Positions 34,312 through 45,735 of a DNA stretch of 64,000 nt are shown here, piece after piece (the stretch's first letter is position 1; each line of letters starts with the position of its first letter). The notes under the pieces were generated by a model, which did not search any database, was not told the origin of the DNA, and worked only from the letters and a program-made list of their open reading frames with translations. The DNA comes from Ephydatia muelleri (taxonomy: Eukaryota > Porifera > Demospongiae > Spongillida > Spongillidae). The stretch lies in NCBI GenBank assembly GCA_013339895.1, contig JABACO010000016.1, positions 2,135,767-2,199,766 on the forward strand, written 5' to 3'. The translations under genes were made by a program, and so were the position numbers.

Positions 34312-37300
34312 TTAGATTCTTGCCTTGATTTTCGCATAACATTGCTTAACTCTATTGCAGTGAAAATAACAGCATACATTTAAATCGATTTTTAGAATTT
34401 TATGAGATAATTTAGAATTCAATTTGAAATAAAATGCAGGATGACCACCGATGTATGGGCGATTTCTCGATAAGCTTAGACTTTGGGCAGCACTGGCTGA
34501 TTGAAAGAAGAGATGCCAGTCGCGAGAAGGTGTTTTAGGCCTCTTTACCCCAATTGCCATACGTTTCAAAAGCAAGGGGAATACAGACCTCCCCAACTCC
34601 TGACACTTTGGGTCATTGGAAGAGTGCTTCCGACACTCTGTTGTATAAGCTGCAACTCCTGCTGATTTACAAGCATCATCCAAAGTGGCAAGAGTAAGGG
34701 GAGAGGTAACTGTTGAATCAAAGGCCACTGGTTTTGCTCTTTCCCACCCATCAACAAACACATCTGCTGGATGGGAGTTGCTATTGACTCCTAAAAGGCC
34801 TTGGCCAGCCTCAACATGTACAGACAAATGCATGAGCATGACGACAGAACTCCGTAAAAATGTTTCGCAGGTGATTGTGTCTGATGACCACATCGCCACC
34901 ATGTCTGCATGACACTGCGTGATGGGCAAGAGGATCCAAAGTGATGTCTGGGAAGAATGGGGCACACTGATCCTACTGAGGAGTTCACCCAGCCACCACT
35001 TCACTGCAGCTTGGAACTCAGCTGGGTCAAGATGCAAGCCTAAACCTACAGAAGGGATGACCGAAAGCCATGAACTAGCGTGAGGTGCAGAAGCAGAAAG
35101 AAGCCTTGCCATATTTCCAGGAGTGGAAGTCATCAATATTGACTGAAAAAGAAGGCATGTGTGGTATCCTGACGTAATGTTTACTACCTGAGTAACAATA
35201 GGAGCCTGCCAGAGCACTACATGTGACAGTGCAGATCCTTATCTACTGTTACTGTATTGGTTAGCTATATGTGGCCTTTAGTGATTGGTCAATGTTTTCT
35301 AATATATGTGCACACACATGTTCTGTAGGTCAGATCTTTTATACCAGTCTGTGTTGTTAGGTCGGGGTAGCTCATGCTAGTTGTATTATCGTCTGCTTTA
35401 GTGCATGGTACATTTGGTCCACTCAGCATTTGGTCCACTCGTGTTATAACAGCATGCTGGGAGAGAGGACAGGATAAAGTGGACTCGACTGTCATGACTT
35501 CAGATGGGGACACAAGAGCATTGAACTTTGAAATGGCACTCACTAAATGACGATTGCTAGCACTACCAAAGCTGGAGGAAGCCAGAGAGGAGATGAAAGA
35601 AGCATATGAGTGATGAGACAGACAGTGCCGGATTAAGGGTCACCGGAACCCCTTGACTAGTTATTTTGAAAGGGCCCCCCTCCCTCCCCCTTTTCAATCG
35701 TTGCGCATGGAAATATACTGAAGTGATTAGTATTACTGTACTAGTTGTGCAAAGAGAAGGATTTACAATTTTACAGGGATCATGCCTTCTGGACTGGAGC
35801 TATTGAGCTCATTGCAAGCACGATCTCCACTCTGGTCCACTGTTGTAGCGGCAGAGCTACCAAACATGTTTGTGCATGGGTGCCACGATGTTGACAGGTC
35901 ATCCAGCTTGCGAAATTTAGTAATTGATTCCTCCTGCTGTTTCTTCAACTTTCGTTTTGCAGCGCCACTCATCTGTACCCTTCCATCACTGCTTTTTTTT
36001 TTGAGGTCGAGCTGCTACTCTCAGTAATTCCAAGCAGGGAGGGACATGCATTGACCGATAATTAAATTTGTGGTTTCCTGTACATGTATGTAAGTCTGAC
36101 CACACACCACATGCATACTTGCCTTGCTCGTTTGGTGCGCCCTAAGGGTTGCGGACTCCTGGGCTGTAGCCCCATGCACTTGCCCAATGCCTGGGGGGAT
36201 AATCCGGCACTGGTCGAAAGCCAAGCCCTCCAAAGGTGAGGCTAAGTTGTGCTTGCTACCAGTGATAATCCGAAATATCAACTGCTATGCAAGTCCAGAA
36301 GCAACGTCTTAACTCCTCAGCAAAGAGCTGCAGAGAATCATAGGAAAGGCTAGGAGGTGTGGCTCTTGCTAGATTAACTAGCTTACAGTAGCTGCCATAT
36401 GTTCGAAGGAGGCATGCTGCTACATGGAGATCAACTGCAGAGCCACCTCTACTAGGGCAGAGAGCAGGACCTTAGCATTTGAAGATTTCTCAGCTATGAA
36501 GTGGGAGCAATGCAGATAGTCACCTATTGGTACCCCGAGGATGCTTAAAGTTAGGTAAGATAGATGACTTCACTGCTGGTGGGAACAAATTGTTGCCCTC
36601 TGGGCTGAAGACCTCGCATTTAGGAAAAGTTCCATATGAGGTCCCAGTTCTTCAGTAAGATGCAATACACGTAAGACTGCAGACCGTTTACCTGCAAGCA
36701 CGCCATCATCAAGGTACCAGGCCTGGAGAAGGTGTGAACATTCCTCATCTGCATCTATCGTGGCAACCAGTTTTCTGAAGGACTAGGGAAAACAGCATAG
36801 GTCCAAGGGGATCGATCCCCTTGCTGAATGCCGATCTGTGAACTTAGATGACTCATAGGATGCCACAATTCAGGGTGAGAACCACAATACCAAGACACAT
36901 AGGAAAGGATTTCTGGGAAGAGAACTGGGCACCCATCAAGCCTTGATACCAGGTTGAAGGTATTTGCTATGTTCAACTCCTCCAACCAATGCTCTTCAAT
37001 ACAGTTTCTTAAACTATGGACGATCTTCTCAGCTCCTGCCCTGCAAGCCACTCCAAACTGCAAGGGCTGAAAAAAGCTGGATAAATTCTCCTTGAGAGTG
37101 GCACAGATGCACTTTCCACCAGCCTTCTTGGTGATTCACCAACCACAATTGGTCTGACATCTGGGGGAGAACCATCCCTATTCTTATTCAAAGCCACTAG
37201 TCTGTCACCAGCCATGAATGTGGACACTGCTTGAGGAGCCTTACCTGCATGCACCAAGAGGTTCACCACATCCCTAAGGGAGGAGGTGATAGAAGTTGGA

Positions 37301-38230
37301 AGAGGGACAGATAATACATCCAAGAGATGTTGAATACGGAGGCCCAATGGCCCAGGTGCAGTATCTTAGGGAAGGATCTCAGGACTGATGCAATATCAAA
37401 GGCTGGGTCAAGTGAAAGAGGGTTGTAGGGATATTTGGAGTGATGGGAAGGTGACCTGTCGGATTCTTGGCCTTCAGTAATTGCCAGGTAGTTTGATTAT
37501 TCAGAGCAATACCGCTAGACAGCAAGGTCAGGCAAGCCTTACCCAACATCCCACATCTACCAAATGATACCGCCATGTCAACCAGATTGGAATACTGATT
37601 CTTTGATGCTGTGTCCTCCAGCGTTTTAGCCCGACCTTTAGCTAAGTTCCAAAGAGAAGTCAATTCATTGCTGGTTCACATGTCAGTTGTATGAAGAATA
37701 TATTGACTGAGGCTTTTCATGGCCCCCCCCCCCCCCCCCCCAACGCTTAGTGGACGGCAGAACACACTTAGGAAGCATAAATAGTTTAAGCCATGCTTCC
37801 TCTGTATTCTCCTTAATGACAAACCTCAGAGACAGTGCTTGGGCAAAGGCAGGTCTTGACTTAGACGGAATGAACCTTAATGTAGGGAAATTTAATTGGC
37901 ATGTAGACTTCCTCAAAGGTAGGGCAGTGTCACAGCTGGTTGATTGTTGCTGGGCATATTGTTAGAGTTAGGTGGCTGATCTGATGTCTGAGAATGTGTG
38001 GCCACACCTCCAGTGCATCACCTGGAGTGCGAAGACATTCTTGAGTTGGAGACTGAGAACAGTGTGGGCATACGTGTTCCTCTAACCAGGAGATGGAAAA
38101 CGCCCCTGGTAGGATACCTTGTCGAGTTGAGCATGGAGAGACATGTGGGTCATGGAAGGTGCAATATGATCTCTGCACCCCTCTACGAGGTTATTATTAT
38201 TATGATACAGTACTCGTTTAGTGAATATCC
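34312..38230 (-). pseudogene. Near full-length retroelement: zinc finger, RT, CCHC and restriction-like endonuclease, decayed
   Basis: Read from right to left on the minus strand. An N-terminal zinc-finger-like block has HVCPHCSQ near 38090. A conserved block reads LRFIPSKSRPAFAQALS, then WLKLFMLPKCVLPS. The RT has LVALNKNRDGSPPDVRPI, LQFGVACRAGAEKIVHSLR, GIQQGD and the catalytic WYLDDG near 36715. Then come LGVPIGDYLHCS, QAQLSLTFGGLGFR, the thumb region SAISKFNALVSPSE, WLSVIPSVGLGLHLDPAE, a frame-broken CCHC, HPADVFVDGWERAKPVAFDS and RKHSSNDPKC. Stops, frameshifts and a poly(C) run (37722-37742) break it, and a hAT-type element is inserted at 35633-36212. The domain order is that of R2-like retrotransposons with a restriction-like endonuclease; the endonuclease call is inference from motif order. 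Confidence 0.75.
35633..36212 (-). mobile_element. hAT-type internally deleted element inserted in the retroelement
   Basis: The ends CAGTGCCGGATTA (35633) and TAATCCGGCACTG (36212) are perfect inverted repeats of hAT type. On the minus strand a frame from 35972 begins MSGAAKRKLKKQQEESITKF. That resembles the extreme N-terminus of ZMYM1/TTF-type hAT transposases; the rest of the transposase is gone. Retroelement coding words GGLGFR and SLSHHSYASF flank it on the two sides, which proves insertion after the retroelement. Confidence 0.7.
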
Positions 38231-38826
38231 CCCCGCCCCTGCTGGTTGTTAGGTTAGGAGGGGTTTAGACCCCCCAGCCACCCTCCTCCCCCCCCCCCCC
38301 CTTCACCCTCCGCCGCCAATGTTAAAAGGGATAGCGTATGGAATAAAAGTAGTACGTTGGAATAAATCACTGAATTGCAAATTAGTAAAATGAGGGAGAA
38401 GCACTAAACGTCACTCGACGTTTATTGGAACTGACAGTCTTACAGAACACTGATATTAAAGCGTACTCTAAAATGGCGATCACAAGGTCCACTGAAAAGT
38501 CTCGTTCCCAGATTCCAAATTACCGCAGGAAATAGCGGTGATGTAATCTGCCCGCTGCTTGCGTATTTTGGTTCTAGGCCTTTCAAACCCCCCCCCCCCG
38601 GTCCAGGAATAGTTCTGCGCAAGTGTGCACGTACGCACAATGCAGACACACGCTGTGGGTATATATAGGAGTTCTCAGAACAATTTCATATACACCAGCT
38701 GTGGAAGTAGCCCTTACTCAATAAATTGTTTCCGCATTCCTTAAAACACTCCGTAATACCGTGTGTGTTTTTGTTTTAATTTTACAGAGTTTTTTTTTTG
38801 TAACGTTGGATTGAGGAACCAACATC
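38231..38826. other. Upstream region of the subtilisin gene
   Basis: Contains short C runs (38288-38300, 38589-38599) and the candidate TATA box. No coding frame is supported. Confidence 0.4.
38660..38668 (+). promoter_or_regulatory. Candidate TATA box of the subtilisin gene
   Basis: TATATATAG lies 159 bp upstream of the start codon in otherwise mixed sequence. Distance and sequence fit a core promoter with a 5' UTR of roughly 130 bp. Not testable from sequence alone. Confidence 0.4.
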
Positions 38827-39692
38827 ATGATGGTTCGGCTCTCGATTGCCGTCTCCTTGTTTCTGTTGGCGGTCGGTCTGGCTGTCCCGAAGGCAGAAGC
38901 GAGGCGATTAAAGTTGCTCAGAGAGCACGAACAGTGGGAACAGTTGGTGAAGAAGCGCGTGGACAGTTTTAAGAGCGGCCGTGTGGTAGCAGAAGGGGTG
39001 AACGACGAAACGGCGCACATTCAAGACATCCAGTCTTACTACAGAGAGACACTCGACAGCAACGATGGATGGGTCGATGGGACGGGGGTCGCCAAAGCAG
39101 AACTCAAAATGCAGTCGTCCGACGACGAAGGTGCGCTGAATGCTAAAAGTTCATTCCGCCAGAAAACGATCGAAGGTCGCTACATCGTCAATTTGGCGCC
39201 GGGTTCATCGGACCGAGTGTTGGAGCGCATGATCCAAATCCTCGAACAGGCAACGGCCGCCACCAGTCAGAGTCTGCGGGCTGACCACATCGAGCCGTTC
39301 CAACACGTTGGAAAAGGCTTTACTGCTACGCTGAACAAGAACATGGTTGAGTTGGTAAGAAGCGGCTTGTCAGTTAGCTTTGGGCTCATGTGGCATGACC
39401 CAACCCTAGGCACACATGTTGTGTGTGACTGTGCCTGTTTGTGTGTGCATGCATGTGTAATAATTGCATGTACGTCCAAACCAATACAATATCCCATTAC
39501 ACGGTCAGTCTTTTATATATATATATATACATGTGTACGTCAATTTTCATGTTTTTGTTAGATGGTCCCTTGTTGGTAAGTACGGTTCCGTGTGTTTTGT
39601 AGTACACATACCGGAAACGTTAAGTAGATGAATCCATGCATGCCGGCCATTCTTGTTACACTCGCTTTTGGGCTTCAGTATACTTCCCTGTT

Positions 39693-39724
<32 letters not shown>

Positions 39725-40981
39725 TATCCCAGCACTAGGAACCGTATGCCCAAATCAGAAGTCCCCAAGACACTCTCACATGCATGCACACATATACAAG
39801 CACCAACAGTAAACACGCACATTCTCTCCCACCCCCTCCACATATGTTGAGACAAGCTTATTAACTTCTATATACAATAAACTATTTGTTGTTTTCTTTT
39901 CACTCTCTTTTTTGCTCCCTATATATATGTATAGATACGCAGTCACCCATCAGTTGCGAACATAGAATCTGACGTAGCAATACACATGAAATTCTTTGAC
40001 GAAGGAGAGCCCTTCAACGACCTTCACGAGAACGCTGAAGAGGCGACATCCCAGAAGGAGCCACAGATAAGCAGTTCAGACGTGCCGTGGAACCTGGATC
40101 GGCTAGACCAGCGCTCCAAAGTCTTGGATGGACTGTACATCCCAGAAGGCACAGGCAAGGGTGTCAACGTCTTCATTGTGGACACGGGGACGTTCTACAG
40201 TCATCGCGACCTCGAAGGACGTGCCAAGTATTTCGGCGTGGACCTAATCGACGATCTCACGGGAAGTAACCAGAAGGGCTTGGACTGCAACGGACACGGT
40301 TCCCACGTTGCCGGGATCGTAGGCGGGAAAACGTACGGGGTGGCCAAGGAGGTGACCATCTATAGCGTGAGAGGTCTGAACTGCGTCGGGAAAGGTGCCG
40401 TTAGCGGGGTCGTCCGCGCCTTTGACCTCATCGCCCAGTTCGACCCTAGCCGCCCGAAGGTCGTGTCCCTGTCACTGGGCGTAGAGGTGTCCAGATCCCT
40501 GAACGCCGCACTCGAAAGGCTCATCCGCGACCATGGAATCGTTGCCGTGGCTGCGGCCGGGAACCAAGCGGGCAACTCCTGTAATTACAGCCCGGCATCA
40601 TCGGGAGTGGCCATCAGTGTCGGGGCCACCGATTCCGAAGACGACATCGCCTCCTTCTCCAATACGGGAGCCTGCGTGCATCTGTTTGCACCCGGGAGGA
40701 ATATCCTGAGCCTCAGCTCTTACTGCGACACTTGCGTTAGGCCTATGTCCGGTACTTCGATGGCTTGCCCTCACGTGACCGGCTACGTGGCGATTCAACT
40801 TGAGAAACAGCCGTCCCTTACGCCGGCCGAGATCCTCCGCAACGTGATACATCATGCAACTATGAACGCCATTGATCTCGAAACCATGAGTCTCAAGGAA
40901 ACTGTTCATGATACTCCGAATCGTCTTCTGTACGTGCCCCGCCCCGCTCAGATGGTTGAAGGTGCCAATCCACGTGACTGA
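38827..40981 (+). CDS. Secreted proteinase K-like subtilisin (S8A) with inhibitor propeptide, two exons
   Basis: Secreted serine endopeptidase. Exons 38827-39354 and 39935-40981 join at phase 0 to 524 residues. A signal peptide follows MMVRLSIAVSLFLLAVG. Residues about 110-200 are the I9 propeptide (GRYIVNLAPGSSDRVLERM, GFTATLNKNMVELI). The peptidase domain has all catalytic residues: Asp in NVFIVDTGTF, His in NGHGSHVAGIVGG, oxyanion Asn in AAAGNQAGNS, and Ser in SGTSMACPHVTG. The motif set (NGHGSHVAG, GTSMACPHVTG, VGATDSEDDIASFSNTG) is that of the proteinase K / cerevisin / PCSK9 branch. The propeptide is preceded by a linker of about 90 residues rich in charged residues. GC-rich third positions contrast with the flanks. 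A poly(C) run of about 34 sits in the intron. Nothing indicates inactivation. Confidence 0.9.
39690..39724. repeat. Poly(C) run in the subtilisin intron
   Basis: About 34 consecutive C. Confidence 0.9.
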
Positions 40982-41500
40982 GCGGTAGTTTTAAATGCCC
41001 CCCCCCCCCCCCCCCCCAATGAGCTGTTGTAGATAGAACACAGTGACAAGTAGCATTATCTTAGTATATGGGTAATATTTCTGTAAAGTTACAACATTAA
41101 TTATGTACCCAAGTCATTATTACCATTGCATCGAGGTAGGGAAATATTGATGTAGCTCTGCGTAACAGGGTTGAATACTCATACGTCAAAACAAGAGCGC
41201 TGTCTATCTTTATCCAAGGCAACAACATCACGTCAGGTACTAGCCTCGTCCTCAGGCTATTTTAATACAGTTCACGCCTTCACGGCCGTTTGCGGCTAGG
41301 CATTAGGTTTACAATCACTATACCGTGAAATATACGTGCGAGCCTCATTATAAATACTATATCTTGAGCGAGCCACGCCGTGCTCATTTTAAGTCCAACA
41401 TATGAGAAAATTACTTCCCTCGATAACCCTATGTATGCAGTATTATATGCAAGCGGTCTATTACATAGACATGCTAACCCTCACGCATTCGGCGTGAGAC
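40982..41500. other. 3' flank of the subtilisin gene; no gene recognised
   Basis: Begins with a poly(C) run (40998-41018), then AT-rich DNA without a supportable frame. Confidence 0.4.
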
Positions 41501-41580
41501 TCACGAGTTTGACGTTTCTCTCACGCATTTGACGTTTCTCTCACGCATTTGACGTTTCTCTCACGCATTTGACGTTTCTC
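41501..41580. repeat. Four tandem 20-bp repeats
   Basis: TCACGCATTTGACGTTTCTC four times, the first unit with gagttt. A related word precedes it at 41481. It may belong to the end of the hAT element that follows. Confidence 0.85.
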
Positions 41581-41769
41581 TCTCTCACGCTTGAAGTTTA
41601 TATGCGAAAATATTCAAACTCACGTACAATAAATTGGTTAATCACTTTATTGTGAGTTTGGTTAACCACTTATTGTGAGTGATCACGTGATTGTTTACAT
41701 ACAGTGTAGTCAACTGTCTAGCTAGCTAGCTAGATATTGGTGGCAGTTAAATAAATCTATCGTTAATTG

Positions 41770-44050
41770 TAACAGCGGATGATGATACATGTATGGCGGA
41801 TTGTGCAACCGAAACGGAAAGAGAAACGGAAGATGTCTGTACTGTTATTAGTAAGGAATCTAGCTTGGGGATCCACTGAGAAGCGAAAGAGGGCTAGATG
41901 CTTTTCGCCTGAAAGGAAACGTAACGGGGATAGGAGAATTTGGGGGGCATCGATGTACAAAACGAAATTTAATCGTGACTGTATGGACTAAGCAGTTTCC
42001 ATGCATCATAGCCGATGATGCCTCACAGCATCATTTTCGATGCATGCGTATGATAAGCTGTGCCCATCAAGGACTCACAGATGTATCAAGATATTGTGAA
42101 AGCGACACACACAAAGATCTTAAAAAAATTAAATCATCTCAACCATCCATTTCCTCCTGGATTTCTACAGCTAACATCGTCAATGAAAAGGGAAAATGGC
42201 TGCATGTAGTTAAATAGTCATTACAGTTTACTGTTGTTTTTTGACAGGTACTACCGCCTACTACGTGCAAAAGTAAAAATAGCACATTTCATGGCTCATT
42301 TGCAACAGCTGATCATCTAACATCATTGTTCCGAGATATATTTCCAGATTCACCAATAGCAAAAGGATATAGTTCTTCACGGACTAAGAATACCTGCATC
42401 TTAAATGATGCAATTGCTCCATTGTTTCAAAGTACATGCTTGCCTGTTATATATTTTATAGTTACTTAAATTTCATTTGGATCTAATAGGCACCCTTGTG
42501 GAAAAAATGCAAGTTCAACCAGGTTTTGCATTGAGCATTGATGGGACCAATGACACTGGTCTAGAAAAAATGAACCCCTTAACTGTGAGGATTTATAAAA
42601 CCTCTTCAAAACAAGTGCATATTAATTTTTGGACACATGTATTACCACTGGACAAGGTGCAGGAACAGCTGAAAGCATTTTTCAAAAATCAATGAAACAC
42701 TCGTATTACATAACATCCTATGGACAAATTGTGTTGCCATCTGGCTGGACAATACGAACGTAAACAGTAAAACATGGGCAAATGAAACTATATTAAATCA
42801 AGGGTACAAAAAGAAGTTGGTCACTGCTATATTGTGGGTTGTCCTTGCCATTTAATTAATAACACTGCATGTAGAGGTTCAGAAGCTTTAGATGCTATTG
42901 CAACATTTAATGTAGAGGTTTTTGGTATAGATATATATTTTTGGTTTGATAAATCAATGAAATGAAAATCAATGCTCGAAAATTTAGTTCTTTTTGTGAT
43001 GTAACATACAAGCAAATAGTAAAGCAAATCAATATAAGGTGGCTGAGTCTTGAGACAGCAATATGGAGAAACCTGGATGTATATGATGGGGCAAAAAGTT
43101 ACTTTTTATCCAGTAGTGAATCTCAAGCAAGATTTCAAAGATTTAAAATCATATCTATTGTTTTACCAAGCAGTACTACCACAGTTCACAAATTTCAATA
43201 AGCTCTTGCAAAGAAATGACCCATGTATCCATATTCTTTATGACCAAATGTTTGCATTCTTACAATCGCTTTTAAAAATTCATGTTATCCTAAATACAGT
43301 GACATTGAATGAAATTGATTTTTTAAATCCCGTAAATCAATTACCTGATGAGAATTTGTTCATTGGTTTTACCACAAAAAATCTTTTAACAAAGTTGGAA
43401 AATGATGAAGATATGTTCAACACAAAGACAAATGTTCTACAAAGCAGTGTGTGCTTTTTATGTTGCAGCATCTTCTGACATGGTTAAGAAATTTCCATTT
43501 GGAGAGGAGCATATGATTTTAAAGTGTTCTAGGTTTGTGAATTTTTATACCAAATTTCAGTCAATATTTAGTGATGTTGAGTATTTTGTGCACAAGTACT
43601 CGAGCATTCTACAGCCAAATGGTTCTGAAGACTACATGACGAATTTATTGCATACCAGTTAATCCAAGTAAGTGACATACCTGATTCCATATGGAAGGAG
43701 GCAGAAATATGAATGACAATGAAGAATCTGAAAGATCAACTATTCATAGAATGGATGTTATCTGGGGTTATCTTAGTAATTATACATTATGTGATGGAAC
43801 TCTGAGATTTGCACACTTATCTAAAGTTGCCTGTTTCCTCACTTGAATGCAGAAGAAGAAAGAGTATTTAGTATGATCAGGAAGAATAAAACTGACTTCG
43901 AAATCGCCTGTCACTTAATGCAACACTTTCATCAATTCTATATGTGAAATTGACAAATCTAGAAGCAGTTACCATGGGAGCCATCACCTGAAGTTATGAA
44001 AGAGCTACAGCAGAATACATTCCAATGCACACTTGTAAAATCATGTTGCA
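41770..44050 (+). pseudogene. Decayed hAT-family transposase with BED zinc finger
   Basis: Plus-strand words in changing frames: KTKFNRD, HHFRCMRMISCAHQGLTDVS and CESDTHKDLKKIKSSQPS (BED finger), DHLTSLFRDIFPDSPIAKGY, FALSIDGTNDTGLEKMNPLT, a WLSLETAIWR block, FLSSSESQARFQRFK, QAVLPQFTNFNKLLQRNDPC, RFVNFYTKFQSIFSDVEYFV, and the C-terminal dimerisation block AEEERVFSMIRKNKTDF. Order and spacing follow a full hAT transposase of the ZNF862/ZBED-like type. Many stops and shifts make it inactive. No terminal inverted repeats could be assigned. Confidence 0.7.
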
Positions 44051-44179
44051 TTTGAAATACCGTACATTGTGTAATATTTGGATCGAATAAATTAGAACAT
44101 TAATTATTCATTATCTCATGCATTACTCGTTCTAAAAGTTGGCAATTCTGATTACATTTCCTATAAAAGCGCAACATCG

Positions 44180-45425
44180 TGTCGAGGGGGAGGGGTTATT
44201 TCAGGTTAATGACACGGACGCCCAACAATTTTCCATTAAGGTCAGTATGCACCATCATAGAAAAGAGGCATGAAAATATTCAAAATGTGCCATTCAATAC
44301 TTGCCATATTGGTTTTTCACAACACAGTATGCATCTGAATAATCTGTACAGCTCATCCGTATCCAATCACATAGGCTCAATGAATCACCACATAGAGATA
44401 ATTCGGAAGCGCTGCAGAGTATGTGGGAACCTGTGGTAACTACACGGGAAAAGGAAAAGACCATTTTTATCAATGCTCTGAGTTTGCAGCACAGCTCTTT
44501 TCTGCATTTAGCATTAATGATGTCCCAGGCACCCACCCTTCATCATTTTGCTATTCATACTAGACAGATATCTACAAGCTCAAGATCACCTTCTCAAGAG
44601 CTCCACCATTATCTTTCAGTGGATGGCACATGCAGAAGAGAGATGCATGGTATATAGTAGAAATGTACATGCATGCATACCTGAAAGTATATCATGTTGT
44701 ACACCTATAGATCTGCCATCCAAAAAAAGAAGAGGAATGAAAAAAGCAGATCCACATGCCAGGGGTGGCTCCACATGTACAACTGCTAGCTGTAAGCAAC
44801 TATTGCCTGGATTAAAGGAATTGATCGCACCACCACACTACTCACCACCAGATGTTCCTCTTGCATGCAACAATAAATAACCCAGCCATCTTGGACCAAC
44901 TGCAGTGCCAACCTCTTGAGCTCCCATGCAGGGCACTTGTATGTACCCCTTGCACAGTGAAATGGTTCATGGAGTTCAACTGTATTGATGTGAAGTGTCC
45001 ATGCTGTTACACACAGTTGAAGCCAGCAGAACTTAAGTCAGCATCTCAACTGATCATGACACTGCTGAATGACGTAATGGTCCACTGGCCTGCAAACGGG
45101 ATGTAAAAGCTGAAGATTACCACACACATGAGTGCAGCACTTCACCAACAAAGGGTGAGGTGAAAATCGCATCTCAAGTATTGTGTAGGTTGGCTGACAC
45201 CAGTCCTGAAATATGCATTACAATCTCTATTGGAGGAACAGATAAGCTCAATACACACTTACACAAATTAGTATCATAATTTTCCCCCCTTTAGCCAAGA
45301 ACTGCATGCACTCCAATGAAATGAAAGGGTTAGGACTCCTTGGGGAGCAAGGAGCGGAGTCCATTCATGCAGGTTTAATACCTTGCAAAGAACATACCAT
45401 TGTATGCGTAACAAGGTACAACGGC
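44180..45425 (+). pseudogene. Decayed sequence resembling the RAG1 N-terminal RING/zinc region (N-RAG-TP-like)
   Basis: Frame-shifted plus-strand words in order: KRCRVCGNL, KRKDHFYQCSEFAAQLFSAF, HPSSFCYSY, IFQWMAHAEERCMVY, LELPCRALVCTPCTVKWF followed by CIDVKCPCC (RING-like cysteine spacing), CKRDVKAEDYHTHEC (a C2H2-like unit after the RING), GEVKIASQVLCRLADTSPEI, then GEQGAESIHA and RFNTLQRTYHCMRNKVQRL. The order (CRVCG block, W-x-AH, RING, post-RING C2H2) matches the non-core zinc region of RAG1. It also matches invertebrate mobile-element proteins that carry only that region, such as the mollusc N-RAG-TP type. No RAG1 catalytic core is seen. At least six frame breaks indicate a fossil. Confidence 0.55.
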
Positions 45426-45429
45426 TTGG

Positions 45430-45735
45430 TTGTTCTCCCCTCCCCCCCCCCCCCCCCCCCCCCCCCCAAATTGACATCACTTAAACAACTTGTTAAAACC
45501 TTTCCTGTGTAACTAATTATATATTCATGACTTGAATGAATACACTTATGACAGTAACTTCTGCTTGCGCTCGGATGGTATGGAACAACCGAGGTATTGC
45601 TTAGCAATCACATAGAACAATATTGGCATAACACCGATGCAAATCATTACAATTTGTATTTATTATGATTACGAGACGAATGATGGCGTACAAACACATA
45701 AAATAATTACACTTGGTATTGTTCAGAAATGTGCG
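45430..45735. other. Poly(C) run and spacer
   Basis: Poly(C) at about 45437-45467, then AT-rich DNA. A 31-bp tandem duplication containing cacttggtattgttcagaaa flanks the 3' end of the next gene (45709-45770). Confidence 0.6.
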
